Positions 1 through 6,177 of a DNA stretch of 9,192 nucleotides are shown piece by piece; position 1 is the first letter of the stretch, and each line of letters opens with the position of its first letter. A program made the position numbers and the translations under genes. A model generated the notes under the pieces. The model saw only the letters and a list, made by a program, of their open reading frames with translations. It was not told where the DNA came from and searched no databases. Origin of the DNA: an uncultured Mesorhizobium sp. (GTDB lineage Bacteria > Pseudomonadota > Alphaproteobacteria > Rhizobiales > Rhizobiaceae); contig CATMOC010000114.1 in assembly GCA_950071955.1 (NCBI GenBank), positions 1 through 9,192 on the forward strand, written 5' to 3'.

Positions 1-2
1 TG

Positions 3-674
3 AGAGTGTTTGCGATGCCCAGCGGGCCGGCCAAGTTAAAGGTCATCTGGCCGAACCGCAGGGAAACTGTCATCAATCAAGTTGAGCCAAACCGGTTTTA
101 CAGGATTGATTACAACCCAACTCAAGCCAGGCGCGCACAAAGTAAAAAACCGACTCCACTCTTCAAGGCGATTGATTTTCCTGACGCCAAGCGGCACCTC
201 GAAACTGTTGGCAACGAAAACCAGAACCAACCCCTGGTTCCGTGGACGCTTGGCCGGGACGGGCCCGGCGTCGCTTGGGGCGACTTGGACAGCGACGGAT
301 GGGAGGACTTGGCCATCGGCAACGGCCGGGGTGGCACCGTGGCGCTATACCGAAACATGGCAGGGAAAGGGTTCCAGTTATTCAAACCAAAAACACCGTT
401 CCCAAAAAACCCACGCGATATTCTTTCCGTGTTGATTGCAGATGGCAACCTCATCCAATCCATGTCCAACAACGAGGACGGCTTGGCCTTTGGCGATATG
501 GTTACAATCAGCCAAGCCAACGGCACAACATTGCAAAAGATCGCCGCCAAGGCTGCCAGCGCCGGTCACCTGGCCATGGCGGATGTCGACGGGGACGGCG
601 ATCTCGACGCCTTCGTCAAGGCGATCGTGGCCGCCGTCGAGGGGATTTCGGAAAAACGTTCCGCCGCGGAGTAG
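3..674 (+). CDS. Partial ASPIC/UnbV and FG-GAP repeat protein (CRTAC1 type), 5' truncated, probably chimeric at its 3' end
   Basis: The reading frame is open from the window edge, so the true start lies outside. Bases 36-113 encode LKVIWPNRRETVINQV and following residues, which resembles the end of an ASPIC/UnbV domain. Two FG-GAP/VCBS-type acidic loops follow: DLDSDGWEDL at 282-311 and DVDGDGDLD at 582-608. Proteins of this kind are usually large, secreted or surface-bound, calcium-binding beta-propellers of unknown substrate, common in Verrucomicrobia, Planctomycetes and Bacteroidetes. After the second loop one expects a hydrophobic strand and a continuing propeller. Instead the frame runs into KAIVAAVEGISEKRSAAE and stops. 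Bases 361-420 hold 27 G/C of 60, against 41 of 60 at 1081-1140 in cysK, so this DNA does not match its neighbours. The family assignment up to about base 615 is fairly secure. The last 18 residues probably belong to another gene. Confidence 0.72.
   Translation, partial: RVFAMPSGPAKLKVIWPNRRETVINQVEPNRFYRIDYNPTQARRAQSKKPTPLFKAIDFPDAKRHLETVGNENQNQPLVPWTLGRDGPGVAWGDLDSDGWEDLAIGNGRGGTVALYRNMAGKGFQLFKPKTPFPKNPRDILSVLIADGNLIQSMSNNEDGLAFGDMVTISQANGTTLQKIAAKAASAGHLAMADVDGDGDLDAFVKAIVAAVEGISEKRSAAE
604..622. other. Suspected chimeric junction (left)
   Basis: Around here the FG-GAP repeat coding pattern ends mid-motif and base composition rises to the level of the rest of the window. Sequence from about 618 onward looks like the last codons of an unrelated high-GC gene whose body is missing. 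The exact base cannot be fixed by eye. Confidence 0.55.
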
Positions 675-700
675 CGGATCGACTCCAGCGGCGGCGGATG

Positions 701-735
701 CGGCGCCGAGGCTTTTTCCTCGGCGCCGTCTTCGC
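701..735 (+). terminator. Probable intrinsic terminator upstream of cysK
   Basis: CGGCGCCGAGG (701-711) pairs perfectly with CCTCGGCGCCG (718-728), giving an 11-bp GC-rich stem around a six-base loop CTTTTT. The following TCTTCGCTTT is only moderately T-rich, so the hairpin is certain but its termination strength is not. It sits 27 bases after the stop codon at 672-674 and would end the upstream transcript, separating it from cysK. Being near-symmetric, it could also act on the minus strand. Confidence 0.65.
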
Positions 736-801
736 TTTGCCGCGCATCTTGAGAAAACTATTCCTTGCCGAACGCTGGTCATTGAGGTTTCGTAGCGCAG
801 G

Positions 802-826
802 TTGACCTCCCGCAGGTCGATGGAGG
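802..826 (+). promoter_or_regulatory. Mutually exclusive leader hairpins over the cysK Shine-Dalgarno (tentative)
   Basis: TTGACCT (802-808) can pair with AGGTCGA (814-820), with one G-U pair. Alternatively CCTCC (806-810) can pair with GGAGG (822-826), which is part of the cysK ribosome binding site. The two pairings share bases 806-808 and 814-820 lies in the loop of the second, so they cannot form together. This could simply be chance in GC-rich DNA. I recognise no known riboswitch here. Confidence 0.2.
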
Positions 827-835
827 AGCAGAGCC

Positions 836-1813
<978 letters not shown>

Positions 1814-2211
1814 TCCGCGGCTATCAGGAGAATCTCACCCGTGAATCGACGGTAACCGGCCGCTGGCGGCGCGCGCATGCAGGCCCCGGACCGCGCATGT
1901 AGTGCCGTTCCGGCCGATAGCTCGGCATCACGAATTCGCGGATTGCGCAGGCGCAACCGAAGATGCTGCTCAAGAACGTCATTGTCCCGTGTCCCGATGT
2001 CCGGATGTCCCTTCCGAAACATGCACATCCTACCAGCCGATTCTGAACGCCCGGTGAATCGCGCCGGTAACGAATGTGTCCGTGCTGACGAATCGTAGCT
2101 TTTTCGTGAACGCCGGACGGATTTCCGAGGGCTCCGGCGGCGCCCTTCCCAACCGGCGGTACGCATCCTAGAAGGCGTGCGGCGCCAGCGAGACAGAAAC
2201 GGAGCCTTCCA
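1814..2211. other. Gene-poor intergenic region between cysK and the MaoC-type gene
   Basis: I see no supported gene in these 398 bases. The open frames on both strands encode Arg/Ser-rich sequence without recognisable motifs and lack convincing ribosome binding sites. The stretch contains short imperfect repeats (for example two copies of GCGCATG near 1871 and 1894, and clustered TGTCCC/GATGTCC around 1984-2012). No tRNA, CRISPR or insertion-sequence ends were seen. Its end supplies the ribosome binding site GGAG (2201-2204) of the next gene. Confidence 0.6.
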
Positions 2212-2688
2212 ATGCCGAAACAGACCCTGACGTTCGAATCCATGGGCGGTCTCCTCGGGGAGGAACTCGGCGTCTCGTCCTGGATCGCCGTCGATCAGGA
2301 CATGATCGACCGGTTCGCCGACACGACACAGGATCGTCAATGGATCCATGTCGACGTCGACCGCGCCCGCCGCGAAAGCCCGTTCGGAACCACGATCGCT
2401 CACGGATATCTGACGTTGTCGCTCATTCCGGTCATGAGCTACGAGATCGGCGCCCGCCCCGCGGGCGTCGCGGCCACGCTGAACTACGGCCTGGACAAGG
2501 TCCGGTTCCTGACACCGGTTCGTGCGGGATCTCGCGTGCGCATGCGCACGAGGCTCTTGTCGTTCGAACCGAAGGGCGCCGGTCAGTTCCTGATGAAGTC
2601 GCTGAACACGATCGAGATCGAGGGCGAAGAGAAACCTGCCCTGATCGCCGAAACCCTTGCCCTGCTCATACGGGACGCCGCGACATAA
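2212..2688 (+). CDS. MaoC-like / NodN-type hot-dog dehydratase
   Basis: A 158-residue single hot-dog domain of the MaoC/(R)-specific enoyl-CoA hydratase family, closest in style to rhizobial NodN. The hydratase signature is clear: FADTTQDRQWIHVD, then FGTTIAHGYLTLSL. By comparison with the PhaJ-type D-x4-H active site, the catalytic pair is D41 and H46. Family members add or remove water across (R)-3-hydroxyacyl-CoA or a related thioester in the cytoplasm. The physiological substrate cannot be read from sequence. The ATG at 2212 has GGAG at 2201-2204, seven bases upstream. The gene stands alone, with long gaps on both sides, so the context gives no pathway. It is separated from the iron genes by a region with its own operators, and is probably not part of that operon. 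Confidence 0.92.
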   Translation: MPKQTLTFESMGGLLGEELGVSSWIAVDQDMIDRFADTTQDRQWIHVDVDRARRESPFGTTIAHGYLTLSLIPVMSYEIGARPAGVAATLNYGLDKVRFLTPVRAGSRVRMRTRLLSFEPKGAGQFLMKSLNTIEIEGEEKPALIAETLALLIRDAAT

Positions 2689-2745
2689 CGGCGCGGCCCG
2701 GTCTTCCCCCGGCCGTAACCGCCCGGCGGGGAAGTCGCGGAAAAC

Positions 2746-2774
2746 ATGACATTTCCACTCAAGTCAGTTTAGAA
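2746..2774 (+). promoter_or_regulatory. Candidate promoter overlapping the Irr-like box (upstream option)
   Basis: ATGACA at 2746-2751 and TTAGAA at 2769-2774 are 17 bases apart and are imperfect matches to -35 and -10. The -10 would lie inside the palindrome at 2766-2786, the geometry expected for repression. It is weaker than the downstream candidate. Confidence 0.25.
2747..2761 (+). promoter_or_regulatory. IRO-box-like site (TGA-N9-TCA), possible RirA operator
   Basis: TGA at 2747-2749 and TCA at 2759-2761 are separated by exactly nine bases, the loose consensus of the IRO box bound by RirA, the Fe-S iron sensor of rhizobia. A six-base match at fixed spacing occurs by chance fairly often. 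The reason to list it is its position five bases before the Irr-like palindrome. Confidence 0.3.
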
Positions 2775-2786
2775 TTGTTCTAAACT
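2766..2786. promoter_or_regulatory. Irr box / iron control element (ICE)-like perfect palindrome
   Basis: AGTTTAGAA (2766-2774) and TTCTAAACT (2778-2786) are exact reverse complements around the spacer TTG. The core TTTAGAA-N3-TTCTAAA agrees with the ICE motif described for Irr in Alphaproteobacteria. Irr is a Fur-family regulator that senses iron through haem and is active when iron is scarce. The site lies in a conspicuously AT-rich island (about 2741-2810), 139 bases before irpA. It is the main operator candidate for the whole irpA-to-DUF1513 block. Confidence 0.82.
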
Positions 2787-2820
2787 ATTGATTTGAAAAC
2801 ATTTTATCCCCCCGCCTGGA

Positions 2821-2850
2821 ATTGACAGGAGTCGGAGGTGGAGTCTTTAT
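2821..2850 (+). promoter_or_regulatory. Candidate promoter of the irpA operon (downstream option)
   Basis: ATTGAC (2821-2826) and CTTTAT (2845-2850), spaced by 18 bases, each match the rhizobial sigma-70 consensus CTTGAC / CTATAT in five of six positions. This would start transcription near 2857, leaving a leader of about 69 bases. The Irr-like box would then lie about 80 bases upstream of the start, an arrangement more suited to activation than to blocking. Confidence 0.4.
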
Positions 2851-2925
2851 GCCGCGACCACGGGTTGCTCGCGGCGCCACGCAGCGTGCGGCCGCCTGTT
2901 TCCACCCGCAACCTAGGAGGAGACA

Positions 2926-4212
2926 ATGCCTAGCTCTGCAATCTATACGACGCGTCGCATGGCGGCTTGCGCCGTCGCCGCGATCATCCTTTCGCCAGCC
3001 GCGAACGCGCAGACGGACTATCGCCCGGTCCTCGAGACCTACTCGGACATCGCGCTGGCAAAATACGAGGATTCGCTCGCGGCCGCGAAAGCGCTCGACG
3101 AAGCGGCGGATGCGCTCATCGCGGAACCGTCCAAAGAGACGATGGAGGCGGCGCGGTCGGCCTGGAAGACCTCCCGCATCCCCTACCAGCAGACCGAGGC
3201 CTATCGCTTCGGCAACCCGATCGTGGACGACTGGGAAGGCCGCGTGAACGCCTGGCCGCTCGACGAAGGCCTCATCGACTACGTGGATGCGGGCTATGGC
3301 ACCGAATCCGACGACAACGCGCTCTACACCGCCAACGTGATCGCCAATCCCGCCATCGAAATCGGCGGATCGGCGGTGGACGCAAGCGAGATCACGCCCG
3401 ATTTCCTGGCGGCAACGCTGCAGGAAGCCGGCGGCGTCGAAGCCAATGTCGCCACCGGCTACCACGCGATCGAGTTCCTCCTCTGGGGCCAGGATCTGAA
3501 CGGCACCGGACCCGGCGCCGGGGACCGGCCCTACACGGACTTCGACACGGCGAACTGCACCGGAGGAAGTTGCGAGCGCCGGGCGCAGTACCTCGACGCC
3601 GCGACGGACCTCCTTGTGTCGGATCTGGAGGAGATGGTCGGCAACTGGCAGCAGGGCGGGGCAGCGCGCCAGAACCTTCTGGACGGCGATCCGAAAGCGG
3701 GCGTCGCCGCCATCCTCACCGGGCTCGGCTCACTCTCCTATGGCGAACTGGCCGGCGAGCGCATGAAACTCGGCCTCCTGCTGCACGATCCGGAGGAAGA
3801 GCACGACTGCTTCTCGGACAACACGCACATCTCCCACCTCTACGACGCGGTAGGCATCCGCAACGTCTACCACGCCAAATACTCGCGCACGGACGGCAGC
3901 ACGGTGGAGGGTCCTTCCGTGTCCGATCTCGTCAAGCAGGTCGACCCCGCGCTCAACGAGGAGCTTTCCGGAAAACTCGACACGACCGTCGCCGCGATGG
4001 AGGCCATGGAGGAGCGCGCGAAGGGCGGCGAGGCCTATGACCAGATGATCGGCGAGGGCAACGAAGAGGGCAATGCCGCCGTGCAGGCGGCGATCGACGC
4101 GCTCATCGACCAGACCCGATCCATCGAACGCGCCGTGGCCGCCCTGCAACTCGACGGCATAGCGTTCGAGGGGTCGGACAGCCTTGACAATCCTGACGCC
4201 GTATTCCAGTGA
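2926..4212 (+). CDS. irpA: Imelysin-family iron-regulated protein A (COG3487, peptidase M75-like fold)
   Basis: A 428-residue exported protein, standard for IrpA-type imelysins. A Sec signal peptide covers residues 1-28, with likely cleavage ANA|QTD. The imelysin signature GYHAIEFLLWGQD is at 178-190, giving the G-x-H-x-x-E residues H180 and E183. EEEHDCFSDNTHISH at 290-304 is the second conserved IrpA motif. C211 and C216 could form a disulfide. IrpA proteins are periplasmic or membrane-anchored helical proteins needed for growth under iron limitation in some bacteria. They relate to the EfeO M75 domain; metal binding through the HxxE motif is proposed, and protease activity is unproven. The ATG at 2926 has AGGAGG at 2915-2920. 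It is the first gene of the co-directional block, downstream of the Irr-like box. A repeat of imelysin fold occurs in the gene at 7767-8849. Confidence 0.95.
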   Translation: MPSSAIYTTRRMAACAVAAIILSPAANAQTDYRPVLETYSDIALAKYEDSLAAAKALDEAADALIAEPSKETMEAARSAWKTSRIPYQQTEAYRFGNPIVDDWEGRVNAWPLDEGLIDYVDAGYGTESDDNALYTANVIANPAIEIGGSAVDASEITPDFLAATLQEAGGVEANVATGYHAIEFLLWGQDLNGTGPGAGDRPYTDFDTANCTGGSCERRAQYLDAATDLLVSDLEEMVGNWQQGGAARQNLLDGDPKAGVAAILTGLGSLSYGELAGERMKLGLLLHDPEEEHDCFSDNTHISHLYDAVGIRNVYHAKYSRTDGSTVEGPSVSDLVKQVDPALNEELSGKLDTTVAAMEAMEERAKGGEAYDQMIGEGNEEGNAAVQAAIDALIDQTRSIERAVAALQLDGIAFEGSDSLDNPDAVFQ

Positions 4213-4224
4213 GCGAGCGTGGTA

Positions 4225-4241
4225 ATGTTATTACATAACAT
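4225..4241. promoter_or_regulatory. Zur-box-like perfect palindrome before the outer-membrane protein gene
   Basis: ATGTTAT (4225-4231) and ATAACAT (4235-4241) are exact reverse complements around the spacer TAC. The half-sites equal those of the proteobacterial Zur consensus ATGTTAT-ANT-ATAACAT, differing only in the spacer. Zur is the Fur-family zinc sensor that represses zinc-uptake genes when zinc is plentiful. The site occupies the middle of the 59-base gap between irpA and the next gene, in otherwise GC-rich DNA. It could control an internal promoter. A different Fur-family regulator is possible. Confidence 0.55.
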
Positions 4242-4271
4242 ACTGCCAGATTCATCGGGGAACGTTCGGGC

Positions 4272-5396
4272 ATGAGGATACTTCGCACCACTTCGCTGTC
4301 GGCCGCCTGTGCCGCGGCTTGCACGATCCTGCCGGGCAGCGTTCTCGCAGCCGATCCGGCGAAAGTCCCGATCGTGGTCGAGACCTACCGTTACATGGAG
4401 GGGACGCTCGATCTGGAGTTCGGCAACGACTGGGTGTTCCGTGCCGACGATCCCGGCGCGGAGGTCGATGACCTCTATTTCCTCGGCGAACTCGGGGTCA
4501 GGCTTGGACTGACGCCGATCTTCGCGATCAACCTCGGGCTGACCGCCGAATCCGTTCTCGATCCGGAGCCCTTCGAGGGCCGGGCCTTCGGCGACATCGG
4601 CCTTTACGTCGACACGCTGAACCTCGAAGCGCAACTCGGCGCGGCAAAGCTGTTCGCCGGCAAGTTCGGCCCGGCTTTCGGCACCGCGTGGGACATCACC
4701 CCGGGCGTCTACGGGACCGAGTTCGCAGAGGACTACGAGCTTTCCGAGCAGATCGGCTTCGGCGCGGCGTACGAGTTCGACGCCGGAACCGCGGGAAAGC
4801 ACACGCTGGGCGGTCATGTCTTCTTCGTCGACACGACCTTCCTTTCGGATTCGATCTTCACCCGCCGCGGCAGGGTCGGTATCGACGACGGCGGGATCGC
4901 AAACACCGAGACGCTGAACAACTTCTCGATCACGCTCGACGGCACCGAGATCGAGGCCCTGCCCGGCTTTTCCTACAATCTCGGCTACCGCCACCTCTCG
5001 GCCGGCGCTACCGAGACGGCGGACGAGGACGGGTTCGTGGCCGGTCTCGCCAAGGAGACCGCGTTCGCGAACGGCATGGTCCTTGGCTTGAACGGCGAGA
5101 TCGCTTATTTCTCGGATGCGGCCGGCGTGGCCGGCGACGACGCCGTGTACACCACTGTGGGGCTCTCGATCGCGAACGGACCCTGGCATGGCGAACTGGC
5201 CGGAACCGTCCGCAGGTTCGATTTGGCCGGGGCTGGATCGACGAGCGATCATATCGCCCAGGTCTCGGCCGGATACGGGTTCGAGAACGGGATCGACGTC
5301 AGCGCCGGCTACGCACATGTGCGCGAAGCCGACCTCGACTACGACATCATCGGACTGAGGTTGACGAAGAGTTTCGAGTTTACGAGCCGCAAATAG
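4272..5396 (+). CDS. Putative outer-membrane beta-barrel protein (porin-like), associated with imelysin locus
   Basis: Not recognised as a named family. It has 374 residues, with a Sec signal peptide at 1-26 and likely cleavage VLA|ADP. The mature chain of about 348 residues is acidic and shows the alternating polar/hydrophobic pattern of transmembrane strands: short aromatic-ended segments (for example LDLEFGNDWVF, HTLGGHVFFVDTTF, FSYNLGYRHL, LDYDIIGLRLTKSFEF) separated by Asp/Gly/Ala-rich loops. No lipobox, no TonB box or plug domain, and no His-rich loop was seen. The last strand ends SFEF but is followed by TSRK, so the usual terminal Phe is not at the very end. The start at 4272 has only a weak ribosome binding site (CGGGG at 4256-4260). 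A Zur-like palindrome lies 31 bases upstream, and bfd begins 7 bases after the stop. A role in letting metal or a chelate cross the outer membrane to the imelysins is inference. Confidence 0.72.
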   Translation: MRILRTTSLSAACAAACTILPGSVLAADPAKVPIVVETYRYMEGTLDLEFGNDWVFRADDPGAEVDDLYFLGELGVRLGLTPIFAINLGLTAESVLDPEPFEGRAFGDIGLYVDTLNLEAQLGAAKLFAGKFGPAFGTAWDITPGVYGTEFAEDYELSEQIGFGAAYEFDAGTAGKHTLGGHVFFVDTTFLSDSIFTRRGRVGIDDGGIANTETLNNFSITLDGTEIEALPGFSYNLGYRHLSAGATETADEDGFVAGLAKETAFANGMVLGLNGEIAYFSDAAGVAGDDAVYTTVGLSIANGPWHGELAGTVRRFDLAGAGSTSDHIAQVSAGYGFENGIDVSAGYAHVREADLDYDIIGLRLTKSFEFTSRK

Positions 5397-5403
5397 GAAG
5401 ACC

Positions 5404-5715
5404 ATGCTCGTCTGTCATTGCAACATGATCACCGAAAAGGAGATCGAGCAGACCATCGTCGGCCTGCTCGATGCCGATCCGTGGCAGCTGATCGTGCCTG
5501 CGAAAGTTTACCACGCGCTCTCGAAGCGCGGACGCTGTTGCGGCTGTTTCCCAAATGTGGTGGAAACGATCATCCGGGTAACCGAGGACTACCACACGCG
5601 TTCGGAGGCGAACGCCGTGGAAATCGTTTCACACCTAGACCGCGTACGCGGATTGCGCGGTCAATACGGGAGCAGGCGTCATGAAGGGCGAACCACAAAT
5701 CATAGAGCGGCTTAA
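5404..5715 (+). CDS. bfd: Bacterioferritin-associated ferredoxin (Bfd)
   Basis: A [2Fe-2S] protein that docks on bacterioferritin and passes electrons through its haem to reduce stored Fe(III), releasing Fe(II) to the cytoplasm. Cluster ligands are visible: C-x-C at C4 and C6, and the C-x2-C pair C45 and C48. An extra cysteine, C46, lies between them (RCCGCF). The family core ends near residue 85. The protein runs to 103 residues because the last codons overlap the start of bfr by 35 bases, giving a basic tail ([13 protein letters not shown]) longer than in E. coli Bfd (about 64 residues). AGGAAG at 5395-5400 serves as the ribosome binding site and overlaps the preceding stop codon, so translation is likely coupled to the outer-membrane protein gene. 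Confidence 0.94.
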   Translation: MLVCHCNMITEKEIEQTIVGLLDADPWQLIVPAKVYHALSKRGRCCGCFPNVVETIIRVTEDYHTRSEANAVEIVSHLDRVRGLRGQYGSRRHEGRTTNHRAA

Positions 5716-6166
5716 CGAGGCCCTGTTTCTGGAACTCGGTGCCGTCAACCAGTACTGGCTCCACTATCGTCTACTGGAAGACTGGGGATATCTGAAGCTC
5801 GCAAAGAAGGAGCGCGAGGAATCGATCGAGGAGATGCATCACGCCGACAAGCTGGTCGCGCGCATCATCTTCCTCGAAGGCCACCCGAACCTCCAGTCGG
5901 TCGGGCCGCTCCGGATCGGCGAGAACGTCAGGGAAGTGCTGGAATCGGACCTTGCCGGGGAATACGACGCCCGCACCTCCTACAAGAAGTCGCGCGAGAT
6001 CTGCCAGGAACTGGGTGACTACGTCACCATGAACCTGTTCGAGGAACTGCTGAAGGACGAGGAAGGCCATATCGACTTCCTCGAGACGCAACTCGACCTG
6101 ATGAAGTCGCTCGGCGAGGAGAAGTACGGCCTCCTCAATGCCGGGCACGCCAACGAGGACGACTAG
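5681..6166 (+). CDS. bfr: Bacterioferritin (haem-containing ferritin)
   Basis: The 161-residue subunit of the 24-mer cytoplasmic iron store. It has all ferroxidase-centre ligands at canonical positions: E18, E51, H54, E94, E127 and H130. M52 is the axial ligand for the haem shared between two subunits. The helix sequences ([42 protein letters not shown]) are typical of rhizobial Bfr. The start at 5681 is fixed by the family-conserved MKGxxxxIxxLN opening and by GGGAG at 5668-5672, even though it lies inside the 3' end of bfd. With Bfd it forms the storage-and-release pair, and Irr is known to influence bfr in several rhizobia. Nothing is missing or truncated. Confidence 0.98.
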   Translation: MKGEPQIIERLNEALFLELGAVNQYWLHYRLLEDWGYLKLAKKEREESIEEMHHADKLVARIIFLEGHPNLQSVGPLRIGENVREVLESDLAGEYDARTSYKKSREICQELGDYVTMNLFEELLKDEEGHIDFLETQLDLMKSLGEEKYGLLNAGHANEDD

Positions 6167-6177
6167 GACGTGAGCGC

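Noticed and set aside
1877..2098. A 73-residue open frame between cysK and the MaoC gene
   Set aside because: No ribosome binding site, Arg/Ser/Cys-rich composition without motif or predicted segment. Treated as non-coding.
2689..2740. GC-rich imperfect hairpin after the MaoC gene (GGCCCGG with CCGGCC) as a terminator
   Set aside because: The stem is short with a bulge, and no T-run follows. Not enough to call a terminator.
2849..3247. Possible small gene or leader ORF from the ATG at 2849, preceded by GGAGGTGGAG
   Set aside because: The ribosome binding site looks good, but the product is Arg/Pro-rich shadow sequence that overlaps the irpA start in another frame, unlike a short leader peptide with its own stop.
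4035..5405. A 456-residue open frame on the minus strand
   Set aside because: Antisense to the outer-membrane protein gene and the end of irpA. No recognisable domain, and codon bias fits the plus-strand frame.
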